Positions 44,275-52,073 of a stretch of DNA of 64,000 nt are shown piece after piece (within the stretch, counting starts at the first letter, position 1; the number at the start of each line of letters is the position of its first letter). The stretch spans positions 434,001 to 498,000 of the forward strand of contig NZ_JAFKON010000002.1 of NCBI RefSeq assembly GCF_022803015.1. Reading direction: 5' to 3'. A model generated the notes under the pieces. It did no database searches. It was not told where the DNA came from and worked only from the letters and a program-made list of their open reading frames with translations. A program made the translations under genes and the position numbers. The stretch is from Arthrobacter humicola. Its GTDB lineage: Bacteria; Actinomycetota; Actinomycetes; Actinomycetales; Micrococcaceae.

Positions 44275-45111
44275 TCAGCCCGGGAGCCGGAAGCCGCCCT
44301 GGTGCAGTTCGGCGAGGCCGTCGCCCAGCAGCCCTGCCAGCGCCCGTTCCAGCTGCTCGGGGGCCGCGTTGAGCCGGTGCAGGGCCGCGAGCGGGATGCC
44401 GATGCCCTGCGGTTCGAAGCCCAGGTCCGCTGGAGCCTGGTGGAACAGGACCGGCGCCACGGGCTCCTCGGCTGCCCGCAGGACGGCCATCACGGCGCCG
44501 CGCACCTGCCGGTCCGTGCCGTGCCAGGCCTGTCCCTTGGGCGTGTACGTCGGCGCCGGCTCCCCGGCCGCCAGCCAGGCGCAGGACTCCCGGACAGGGC
44601 ACTGGCCGCACTTGGGGGTCCGAGCAGTGCAGACCAGGGCGCCGAGTTCCATGACGGCGGCGTTCCAGCGCACCGAGGCGTCGGGGCGGTCCGGGAGCAG
44701 CGATGCCGCCAGCCGCATTTCGGCGGCGGTCAGGGCCTGCGCCGGCAGGGCAGAGCCGGTGACCAGCCGCGCGTGGACCCGGCGGATGTTCGTGTCCACC
44801 ACCGTTTCGCGGCGTCCGTAGGCGAACGCGGCGACGGCCGCGGCCGTGTAGCTGCCCACGCCCGGCAGGTCCAGGAGTTCGGTATGGGTGTCGGGGACGG
44901 CCCCGCCGTGGCTGTCCCTGATGGCGACGGCGGCAGCATGCAGGCGCAGGGCGCGCCGGGGATATCCCAGCCGGCCCCAGGACCGGACGGCCTCCCCGGC
45001 GGGTTCGCCGGCCAGATCTGCAGGTTCCGGCCAGCGGCGCAGCCACTCTTCCCAGACCGGCAGGACCCGGACCACCGGCGTCTGCTGGAGCATCACTTCG
45101 CTGACCAGCAC
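44275..45111 (-). CDS. mutY: A/G-specific adenine glycosylase MutY (start unresolved)
   Basis: Removes adenine mispaired with 8-oxoguanine. 278 aa from GTG 45111. HhH-GPD fold: SEVMLQQTPVVRVLPVWEEW, LDLPGVGSYTAAAVAAFAYG with the catalytic Asp in ETVVDTNIRRV; [4Fe-4S] cysteines CTARTPKCGQCPVRESC (C-x6-C-x2-C-x5-C). A C-terminal NUDIX-like remnant is short. Conserved MutY sequence clearly continues upstream in the same frame (DLPWRAADCTPWG at 45150-45112 and LHAALDDWFASNAR before it), but no ATG, GTG or TTG exists there; an ATG at 45292 is out of frame beyond C-runs. The true gene therefore begins near 45200-45292. Confidence 0.88.
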   Translation of the reverse strand: MLVSEVMLQQTPVVRVLPVWEEWLRRWPEPADLAGEPAGEAVRSWGRLGYPRRALRLHAAAVAIRDSHGGAVPDTHTELLDLPGVGSYTAAAVAAFAYGRRETVVDTNIRRVHARLVTGSALPAQALTAAEMRLAASLLPDRPDASVRWNAAVMELGALVCTARTPKCGQCPVRESCAWLAAGEPAPTYTPKGQAWHGTDRQVRGAVMAVLRAAEEPVAPVLFHQAPADLGFEPQGIGIPLAALHRLNAAPEQLERALAGLLGDGLAELHQGGFRLPG

Positions 45112-45374
45112 ACCCCAGGGCGTGCAGTCCGCGGCCCGCCACGGCAGGTCCCTGGCGTTGGACGCGAACCAGTCATCCAGGGCCGCATGGAGGGCTGGGA
45201 GATTGCCGGCGCGGCCGGGCGCCCCGGCGGGCAGGGGTTCCGGCGGTGCCGCGGCGGATGCGGGGGGCGTGGGGGTTAGAGTTTCGATCCATTCAGCGTA
45301 ATAGATCGGGGTAACGGATCGGGACGGCGTCCGGTCCCGCGGCGTGGTCGGGCGCCATAGCCCGCGCGGTTCTC

Positions 45375-45380
45375 TAGGCT
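45375..45380 (+). promoter_or_regulatory. Candidate -10 box (TAGGCT) of the anchored-protein gene
   Basis: TAGGCT, 6 nt, then ATG 45387; no ribosome site. Leaderless spacing. Confidence 0.5.
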
Positions 45381-45386
45381 AGAAGA

Positions 45387-46103
45387 ATGGTCAGGCAAGG
45401 CACTTCAGGTACGGGCGGTTCGCGGCCGAAAGGTTCGGCCACGGGGCAATCCGGGCGCAAATCCGGACGGCCCCCGCTGCGCCGGGTCTACCGCCGCCGC
45501 CGGCTGTTTGCAGGGGTGGTCCTGCTGCTCGTCATCGCGGTGGCCTTCGGCGGCTTTGTGGCGGTCTCGAATGCCATGGGCGGGGGCCAGTCTGCCGGCG
45601 CCCAGCCGTCCGGGGCAGGGGCGTCGCCGGCGGCCAGCCCGGCTGGCTCCGCGTCGGGGAGCCCCACGGCGTCCGGGGAGGCTTCGGCCTCACCCACGGC
45701 CACATCGGGGGAGGGCTGCGAGCAGAATCTGATCACCGTTACGGCCGCCACCGACAAACAGGCTTACGCCGCCGGTGAGAAGCCGCTGCTGAGCCTCACG
45801 GTGACCAACAACAACAAGGTCCCGTGCGAGGTCAACATCGGGACGTCGCAGATGGAGTACATGATCACCAGCGGCTCGGACCGGATCTTCTCCTCCAAGG
45901 ACTGCCAGGCGGAGAGCGCGGACCTGATGAAGACCATTGCTCCGGGCAAGAGTGAGACGGCGAACTTCCCGTGGCAGCGCAACCGCACGGTGCAGGGCTG
46001 CGAGTCCGTCGAGGCCACGCCCGGTGCCGGCGGCGCCTACTACGTCTTCACCGCCCGGCTGGCGAACAAGAACAGCCCCAAGGCCGTGTTCCAGCTCAGC
46101 TGA
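45387..46103 (+). CDS. Hypothetical membrane-anchored extracytoplasmic protein
   Basis: 238 aa. A basic, Gly/Ser-rich cytoplasmic start (RRVYRRRR), one membrane helix (~41-62, LFAGVVLLLVIAVAFGGFVAV), a low-complexity Ser/Ala/Pro/Gly linker (~65-110), then a beta-sandwich-like domain with CEQNLITVTAATDKQAYAAGEKPLL, LTVTNNNKVPCEVNIG and TARLANKNSPKAVFQL. The domain resembles the intracellular-proteinase-inhibitor/DUF4232 type of small beta folds, but I cannot place it firmly. Convergent with disA. Confidence 0.75.
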   Translation: MVRQGTSGTGGSRPKGSATGQSGRKSGRPPLRRVYRRRRLFAGVVLLLVIAVAFGGFVAVSNAMGGGQSAGAQPSGAGASPAASPAGSASGSPTASGEASASPTATSGEGCEQNLITVTAATDKQAYAAGEKPLLSLTVTNNNKVPCEVNIGTSQMEYMITSGSDRIFSSKDCQAESADLMKTIAPGKSETANFPWQRNRTVQGCESVEATPGAGGAYYVFTARLANKNSPKAVFQLS

Positions 46104-46114
46104 CCCGTATAACT

Positions 46115-46150
46115 CCAGCTACCCCCGACGGGTTTGTGGAGGGGGTTAGA
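46115..46150. terminator. Possible shared terminator between convergent genes
   Basis: CTACCCCC and GGGGGTTAG can pair around GACGGGTTTGTGGA, between the stop at 46103 and the disA stop at 46146. Weak (8-9 bp, no clear T-run). Confidence 0.35.
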
Positions 46151-47222
46151 GGAAGCGGTCCAGCAGGCTGGCCTCGGCCATGCGGCTCAGGCCCTCCCTG
46201 ACGGTCCTGGCACGCTGGTCACCGATCCCGTCGACGGTCATGAGGTCATCGATTGTTGCCGCCATCAGGAACTGCAGGCCACCGAAGTGGTCGACGAGCC
46301 GGTCGGCGACGGCCTTCGGCACGGCCTTGAGCCCGGAGAGCAGGCGGTAGCCGCGCGGCTGCACGACGGCGTCGAGGTTGGCCTCGCCGCCGGCGAAGCC
46401 GACGATCCCGGCGATCTTGCCCAAGTCGATCAGCTCGGTCGGGCCCAGGCTGACGAGGGCCTTGACCGCTTTGTCGATGTCCTCCGCTGTTGCGGCCGGA
46501 CCGGAGTAGTCCCGGATGATGACGTCGCTGCCCGGGCCGCGGCCGACGGTGAGCTCGTCCAGCTGCAGCGAGAGCAGGCGGCCGTCCTCGCCCAGTTCCA
46601 GGACGTACTGGGAGATTTCCTCGGAGATCCTGCGCACCATTTCCTGGCGCTGCAGGGTGACCGCTACGTCACGGACCGTCACCATGGCCTCGATTTCCAG
46701 GGCGGAGAGTGAGCTGGTGACCTGGTCCAGGCGCGAGCGGTAGCGTTCCAGGGTTGCCAGGGCCTGGTTGGCGCGGGCCAGGACCTTCTCGGAGCCCTCC
46801 AGGACGTGGCGCAGCCCGTGCACGTACAGCGCGATGATCTGCATTGACTGGCTGACCGAAATGACCGGGACGCCCGTCTGGATGGCCACGCGTTCCGCGG
46901 TCCGGTGCCTGGTGCCCGATTCCTGCGTTTCGATGCTCGAGTCCGGGACGAGCTGGACGGCCGCGCGCAGGATGTTGCTGGCATCCTTGTCGCAGACGAT
47001 GGCGCCGTCCATCTTCGCCAGTTCCCGCAGCCGGGTGGGGGAGAAGTCGATGCCGATCTCGAAGCCGCCCGAACAGATGGACTCGATGGTCCTGTCGATG
47101 CCCAGCACGATCAGCGCGCCGGTCCGGCCGCGGAGGATGCGTTCCAGGCCGTCGCGGAGGGCTGTGCCCGGTGCCACCCTGGCCAGGGTCGCCTTGAGCG
47201 CATCTTCAGGGCTCCGAGCCAT
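46146..47222 (-). CDS. disA: DNA-integrity scanning diadenylate cyclase
   Basis: Makes cyclic di-AMP from two ATP and responds to branched DNA. 358 aa, forms octamers in relatives. N-terminal DAC domain with the DGA motif in KMDGAIVCDKDA (~72-83) and the RHR motif in SGTRHRTAERVA (~104-115); central helical spine; C-terminal helix-hairpin-helix DNA-binding part (LSGLKAVPKAVADRLVDHFGGL, MTVDGIGDQRARTVREGLSRM). ATG at 47222 is preceded by AAGGGAAA. radA, often its operon partner, is 11 kb away in this genome. Confidence 0.96.
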   Translation of the reverse strand: MARSPEDALKATLARVAPGTALRDGLERILRGRTGALIVLGIDRTIESICSGGFEIGIDFSPTRLRELAKMDGAIVCDKDASNILRAAVQLVPDSSIETQESGTRHRTAERVAIQTGVPVISVSQSMQIIALYVHGLRHVLEGSEKVLARANQALATLERYRSRLDQVTSSLSALEIEAMVTVRDVAVTLQRQEMVRRISEEISQYVLELGEDGRLLSLQLDELTVGRGPGSDVIIRDYSGPAATAEDIDKAVKALVSLGPTELIDLGKIAGIVGFAGGEANLDAVVQPRGYRLLSGLKAVPKAVADRLVDHFGGLQFLMAATIDDLMTVDGIGDQRARTVREGLSRMAEASLLDRFL

Positions 47223-47598
47223 AGATTTCCCTTCAAAGGTGCAGGGACGAGCCTGCAAGTGCGCCGGATTCCAGGGTCTCCCGGCAGGATCAAAGTACTC
47301 AGTTCCCCGATCTCCCCATGATAGGGGTAAAGCACGGCCACTTCCGCACAGGCAAGCCTTAAAGTGGTCCATTGCGGCGTGCCGCCGCGGGCCTCCTGAA
47401 GGGCTAGCGCGGGCGCCGTCCGTGAGGGCATTTTGGCGCCGCAAGGCCGCAGCTTCGTGCCCGGGCCCCGCGCAGCTTCATGCGCGGTCCGGCCGCAGCT
47501 TCGTCCGCGGTCCGCGGCCTGCGATAAACTTGGATCCTTGGGTGTACCGCGGGCTCTCCGCGCCGTGACCCGTCCACTGCCGCAGCGAAAGTAGCATC
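47223..47598. other. 376-bp gap between disA and prfC
   Basis: It contains the divergent promoters. A 23-bp tandem repeat (three copies, 47449-47517) precedes GATAAACT (47522-47529), a good -10 for prfC, giving a leader of about 60 nt. No other gene is seen. Confidence 0.5.
47449..47517 (+). repeat. 23-bp tandem repeat upstream of prfC
   Basis: GCAGCTTCGT (or CAT) begins at 47449, 47472 and 47495, an exact 23-bp period; each is followed by a GC-rich half. The array ends 5 nt before the candidate -10 box. Confidence 0.75.
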
Positions 47599-49212
47599 GT
47601 GTCTCAAGAAGTCCTCAGCCCCGCCCGAGTCCAGGAGATTCACAAGCAGGCGGCCCGGCGCCGGACTTTCGCGGTCATTTCGCACCCCGACGCCGGCAAA
47701 TCCACCCTGACGGAGGCCCTGGCGCTGCACGCAAAGGTGATCGGCACGGCCGGCGCCTCCAGCGGAAAGGCCAACCGCAAGGAGACGGTCTCGGACTGGA
47801 TGCAGATGGAAAAGGACCGCGGCATCTCCATCAGCTCTGCCGCTTTGCAGTTCGCCTACCGGGACACCGTCATTAACCTCCTGGACACCCCGGGCCACGC
47901 CGACTTTTCCGAGGACACCTACCGCGTGCTCGCGGCCGTGGACTGTGCCGTCATGCTGGTCGACGCCGCGAAGGGCCTGGAAACCCAGACCATGAAGCTC
48001 TTCGAGGTCTGCAAGCAGCGCAACCTGCCCATCATCACTGTCATCAACAAGTGGGACCGGCCCGGCCTGGACGCCCTGGCGCTGATGGACGAGATCACCG
48101 AACGCACCGGCCTGCAGCCGATGCCGCTGACCTGGGCCGTTGGCATCTCCGGCGACTTCCGCGGCGTCTGGGACCTGCGCAACGACCGCTTCGCGCAGTT
48201 CAAGCGCAACAACGCCGGCGCCAACATCGCCCTCACCGAATACTTCACCCCCGACGAGGCCGCCGCCAGCCAGGGCGACGACTGGTCCAACGCCGTGGAC
48301 GAGGCCGGACTGGTCATCGAATCCAACCTGGCGTTCGACGTCGCGGCCTTCCACGCCGGCAAGGCGACGCCGATCCTCTTCAGCTCGGCCGCGCTGAACT
48401 TCGGCGTCAAGGAAATCCTCGACGCCCTCGTCGACTTCGCCCCGCCCGCTGCACCGCGGCCCGACGTCGACGGCGACCCCCGCCCCGTGGATGCCCCGTT
48501 CGCCGGGTTCGTCTTCAAGGTCCAGGCCGGCATGAACAAGGCCCACCGCGACCACGTTGCCTTCATCCGTGTTTGCTCCGGCATGTTCGAGCGCGGCATG
48601 GTGGTCACCCAGACCCGGACGGGGAAATCCTTCGCCACCAAGTACGCCCAGCAGGTCTTCGGCCGCGAACGCGAGGTGATCGACGAGGCTTTCCCGGGCG
48701 ACGTGGTGGGCCTCGTGAACGCCTCCTCCCTCCGGGTGGGGGACAGCCTGTTCCTGGACCAGCCCGTAGAGTTCCCGGCGATCCCGCTGTTCGCCCCGGA
48801 GCACTTCCAGGTGGCGCGCTCCAAGGACCCGAGCCGGTTCAAGCAGTTCCGCCGCGGCATCGAACAACTCGAGCACGAGGGCGTCATCCAGGTGCTCCGC
48901 TCCGACATCCGCGGCGACCAGGCGCCCGTTCTTGCCGCCGTCGGCCCCATGCAGTTCGAAGTGGTCGAGGACCGCATGGCGCACGACTTCAGCGCCCCGA
49001 TGCGGCTGGAGCGGCTCCCGTATTCCATGGCCCGGATCTCGACCGCCGACGCCATGCCGGCGCTGGCCAACGTCCCCGGCGCCGAAGTCCTGTTGCGCTC
49101 CGACGGGGAATACCTGGCCCTGTTCAACGACGTCTGGGCCCTGCGCCGGATTGAAAAGAACCACCCTGACCTCACCCTGGTGCCGATCGGGACCCACAAC
49201 CCCGCAAAATAG
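47599..49212 (+). CDS. prfC: Peptide chain release factor 3
   Basis: Translational GTPase that recycles RF1/RF2 from the ribosome. 537 aa. P-loop ISHPDAGKSTLTEAL (~30-44), switch region with DWMQMEKDRGISISSAALQF (~70-90), DTPGHADFSEDTYRVL, and NKWDRPGLDALALMDEI carrying the NKxD base-specificity motif. Domain length and the absence of EF-G domains IV/V distinguish it from EF-G. GTG start at 47599 with a weak ribosome site. RF3 is not present in all actinobacteria. Confidence 0.96.
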   Translation: MSQEVLSPARVQEIHKQAARRRTFAVISHPDAGKSTLTEALALHAKVIGTAGASSGKANRKETVSDWMQMEKDRGISISSAALQFAYRDTVINLLDTPGHADFSEDTYRVLAAVDCAVMLVDAAKGLETQTMKLFEVCKQRNLPIITVINKWDRPGLDALALMDEITERTGLQPMPLTWAVGISGDFRGVWDLRNDRFAQFKRNNAGANIALTEYFTPDEAAASQGDDWSNAVDEAGLVIESNLAFDVAAFHAGKATPILFSSAALNFGVKEILDALVDFAPPAAPRPDVDGDPRPVDAPFAGFVFKVQAGMNKAHRDHVAFIRVCSGMFERGMVVTQTRTGKSFATKYAQQVFGREREVIDEAFPGDVVGLVNASSLRVGDSLFLDQPVEFPAIPLFAPEHFQVARSKDPSRFKQFRRGIEQLEHEGVIQVLRSDIRGDQAPVLAAVGPMQFEVVEDRMAHDFSAPMRLERLPYSMARISTADAMPALANVPGAEVLLRSDGEYLALFNDVWALRRIEKNHPDLTLVPIGTHNPAK

Positions 49213-49272
49213 CCTAGGCGGCGGACCGAAAGACTCCCCGGAAGTCTTCCGGAATCCGGTTTCCACGTTATG

Positions 49273-49290
49273 ATAAGTAAGCTTGCTTAT
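49273..49290. promoter_or_regulatory. 18-bp palindrome upstream of the kinase-GAF gene
   Basis: ATAAGTAAGCTTGCTTAT reads the same on both strands except for two positions, in an AT-rich pocket between prfC and the kinase gene. Symmetry and size fit an operator for a dimeric regulator. It lies ~94 nt upstream of the ATG at 49384. Confidence 0.5.
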
Positions 49291-49383
49291 GATGCGGGTG
49301 CCGGGATTTGTCCCGGCTTTGGACTGATCCGCCCGCTTCCAGCGGCGGCCCCATTAGAGGGACCACGTAGACCTTTGACAACC

Positions 49384-50742
49384 ATGGACCCCGGTTTCCT
49401 GCTCAGCGGGCGCTACCGGATCGAAGAACTCATTGGCCGGGGCAGCCAATCGAGCGTGTACCGTGCCACGGACGAGGTCCTGGGGCGTGAAGTGGCAGTC
49501 AAACTCTTCCGCGACGGGACAGTGGACGAAGAACGGACCCGCAGGCAAGCCGATGAAGTGCGGATCCTGGCGGGGATGGCCCACCACGCCCTCGTGACAT
49601 TGTTCGACGCCGGCACGGACCTCAGTGACCCGACCCGCCGGCTCAGTTATCTGGTGATGGAACTCGTCCGCGGCCCCGACCTGCGCCGCCGCTCGGCCGA
49701 GGGCCCGCTGTCGGCGGCCCACATGGCGCTGATCGGACACGATCTCGCCGACGGTCTTGCGCACATCCACCACCACGGCATCATCCACCGGGACGTCAAG
49801 CCGGCCAACATCCTGCTCGTGGACTACAGCGTCGAGGACCGGCGCGCCCGCGCCAAACTCAGTGACTTCGGCGTGGCCATCACCATCCGCGAAGGCCACC
49901 ACGGCGACCCCGATGACAGCTCCGGCACCCCGGCCTACCTCAGCCCCGAACAGGCTGCCGGCGAACCGGCGGGCCCCGCCAGCGACGTCTATTCGCTGGG
50001 GCTGGTCCTGCTGGAAGGCCTGACCGGGAAAATGGCCTATCCCGGCGCGCCGGTGCAGTCCGCCCTGGCCCGGCTGCTCCACGACCCGGACGTCCCTGAA
50101 GACATCGCGCCCATGTGGGCGGCCCTGCTGACCTCCATGCTGGACAGGGATCCGGCCGCCCGCCCGCCGGCCCGGGAAGTGTCCCTGGCCCTGCGCCAGG
50201 AAGTCATCAACGGCACAGGACGCCGCCGCCGGGACCGGGCCGCGCTGTTGACCGACGAAGAAGGGCGCATGCAGGCGGTCGAGCGGTACCGGATCCTGGA
50301 CACTCCCGCGGACGGCGTCTTTGACCGGATCGCGGCGCTGGCCGCACGCATGTTCTCGGTGCCCGTGGCGATTGTCAGTGTTGTGGACCATGACCGGATC
50401 TGGTTCAAGTCCCACCACGGCACGGATGTCACGGAAATCGGCCGGGACCCCGGATTGTGCGCCTCCGCCGTCCTGCAGGGCGATGCCTGGATTGTCCAGG
50501 ACGCCGTCAACGATCCCCGGACGCTGGCCAACCCCCTCGTGGCAGGCGAGTTCGGCCTGCAGTTCTATGCCGGGGTGCCGCTGCGCACTCCGGACGGCTA
50601 CAACCTGGGCACCTTCTGCATCCTGGACCGTGAGCCCCGCGAGTTCAGCGATGAGGACACGGCTGCGCTGGAGGACCTGGCGGCGCTCGTGATGCACGAC
50701 CTGGAGTTGCGGCTCCACAGCCGGCGGGCGCTCGCCGGGTAA
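49384..50742 (+). CDS. Serine/threonine protein kinase fused to a GAF domain
   Basis: 452 aa. Eukaryotic-type kinase in the N-terminal half: GRYRIEELIGRGSQSSVYRA, K40 in VAVKLF, catalytic D137 in HRDVKPANI, D161 of DFG, and AYLSPEQAAGEP (APE-like, starting the C-lobe). After a linker with RRRRDRAALLTDEEGRMQAVERYRILDTPADGVFDRI, a GAF domain (~300-440) of the type found with diguanylate cyclases and SpoIIE phosphatases: PVAIVSVVDHDRIWFKSHHG, GVPLRTPDGYNLGTFCILD. No membrane segment, so a soluble sensor kinase. ATG 49384 is preferred because the kinase fold begins right there; the open frame upstream crosses the palindrome. Confidence 0.9.
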   Translation: MDPGFLLSGRYRIEELIGRGSQSSVYRATDEVLGREVAVKLFRDGTVDEERTRRQADEVRILAGMAHHALVTLFDAGTDLSDPTRRLSYLVMELVRGPDLRRRSAEGPLSAAHMALIGHDLADGLAHIHHHGIIHRDVKPANILLVDYSVEDRRARAKLSDFGVAITIREGHHGDPDDSSGTPAYLSPEQAAGEPAGPASDVYSLGLVLLEGLTGKMAYPGAPVQSALARLLHDPDVPEDIAPMWAALLTSMLDRDPAARPPAREVSLALRQEVINGTGRRRRDRAALLTDEEGRMQAVERYRILDTPADGVFDRIAALAARMFSVPVAIVSVVDHDRIWFKSHHGTDVTEIGRDPGLCASAVLQGDAWIVQDAVNDPRTLANPLVAGEFGLQFYAGVPLRTPDGYNLGTFCILDREPREFSDEDTAALEDLAALVMHDLELRLHSRRALAG

Positions 50743-50767
50743 CCCGCGGTCCGCCTGACGGGCTGGC

Positions 50768-51976
50768 CTACCGCCGGCCGGCGTGAAGGGCCAGTTCGAG
50801 TTCGAAGCGCGCCGTTGGGTCCTCGAGGGCGTCGCCAAAGAGCTCGCGCAGCTGCGCTGCCCGGTAGCCCACGGTCTGCGGGTGAATCCCGAGCTCGGCG
50901 GCCACGGGCGCCCGCTGGCCCCAGTGGCGCAACCAGGAGAGCAGGGTTTCGGCGAGCCGGTCGCGCTGTGCGGGCCGGAGCCCTTCCAGCGGCGCGAGCC
51001 GGCGGTTGGCGAGTTCCGTGATCGCTGAGGGTTCTGCACCGAGAATCACCTGCGCCAGGTGCTCGTCGGCCCAGATCGGGGGATCATCCGGTCCCTCCCG
51101 CGGAGGCAGTGCTGCGGCCGCCAGCACGGCCAGCCGCAGCGAATCCGGAACCCTCTCCCAGCCCCCGGCCGGTCCCACGGAAGCGCCGCGCCCCTTCAGG
51201 GCACGGTCCAGGTCGTCCCGGGCGGAGCGCGACATCCGCGCCGGCACCAAGGCGACAACATCGGTCTCGCGCTCAATCACAAGGGTGCCCGGGCCCAGGC
51301 GCAGCCGCAGCCCGGCCGCCCGGTCCAGCGGCAGCGTCACCACCGCCATGCGCTGGGGCAGGGACCAGTCCGCCATCGCCGCCGTCTGGCGCAGGGCCGC
51401 CTCGTCGGCCTGGCCTAGCAGGAGCAGGTCCAGCAGTTCGGTGCGCCGCCGGTCCACTGCTCCGGCCCGTTCGGACTGCTCAAAGGCGTAGGCCTCGGCG
51501 CTGACCGCCGACAGCTCATCGATGTACGCGAGGATCGATTCGCCCAGGTCCACCACGACGCCCTGGCCCAGATGGTGTTCCACTGAGACTTTGGACATCT
51601 CCCGGAACGTCACGCGGGCGCCCATCCGGTAGGCGCTCAGGAGCGCGTCCATGCTCCGCCCCTGCCGGAACTCGCCGCTGCCCAGCCCGGCCACCAGTTC
51701 CCGGCTTTCCTCGGACAGCGCCGGCAGCCGGGTCCCGGGCAGTTGCAGGAAGCGGTCCAGCGCCGCGGCCACGCCCCTGCGCAGCCCCCTGCCAAAGCGC
51801 CCCTCGATCGGCCTGGCGTACGCCGGGACGAGCTGCGGGACGGCCTCGATGATGGCCTCGACAATGCCGGGCATCCGCGGCCGCAGCATGTCGCTGACCT
51901 CCCGCGGCAGGGCCAGCCAGGGAGGATCGTAGGCGGGGGTGGGGTCGGCAGGCTCCCGGGCAGGGGATGTGTTCAT
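50768..51976 (-). CDS. PucR-family helix-turn-helix transcriptional regulator
   Basis: 402 aa from ATG 51976 (start not certain; no ribosome site). The C-terminal HTH_30 domain has the hallmark LLSWLRHWGQRAPVAAELGIHPQTVGYRAAQLRELFG and ends LELALHAGRR. The middle shows a GGDEF-like CdaR part (VTLPLDRAAGLRLRLGPG), and the N-terminal ~150 residues form the RsbRD-like helical region. It is divergent from the reductase/desaturase pair and probably controls it, with 97 bp between starts. Confidence 0.88.
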   Translation of the reverse strand: MNTSPAREPADPTPAYDPPWLALPREVSDMLRPRMPGIVEAIIEAVPQLVPAYARPIEGRFGRGLRRGVAAALDRFLQLPGTRLPALSEESRELVAGLGSGEFRQGRSMDALLSAYRMGARVTFREMSKVSVEHHLGQGVVVDLGESILAYIDELSAVSAEAYAFEQSERAGAVDRRRTELLDLLLLGQADEAALRQTAAMADWSLPQRMAVVTLPLDRAAGLRLRLGPGTLVIERETDVVALVPARMSRSARDDLDRALKGRGASVGPAGGWERVPDSLRLAVLAAAALPPREGPDDPPIWADEHLAQVILGAEPSAITELANRRLAPLEGLRPAQRDRLAETLLSWLRHWGQRAPVAAELGIHPQTVGYRAAQLRELFGDALEDPTARFELELALHAGRR

Positions 51977-52061
51977 GGAAAGTCCGATGAGTTGTTGCGG
52001 CGGGATAGTTTTCTCAAGTCGATCGTATGCCTTGGGTGAAGAAGTATGGCGCAATCTGACA

Positions 52062-52067
52062 TAAGCT
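52062..52067 (+). promoter_or_regulatory. Candidate -10 box (TAAGCT) of the ferredoxin-reductase gene
   Basis: TAAGCT, 6 nt, then ATG 52074, with no ribosome site: leaderless spacing. The likely operator for the divergent PucR regulator must overlap this 97-bp intergenic stretch. Confidence 0.5.
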
Positions 52068-52073
52068 TGATGA

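Noticed and set aside
49238..49252. CCGGAAGTCTTCCGG as the prfC terminator
   Set aside because: Only a 6-bp stem with a 3-nt loop and no T-run; too weak to call.
47404..49266. Minus-strand 620-aa open frame across prfC
   Set aside because: Shadow of prfC; no recognisable domain.
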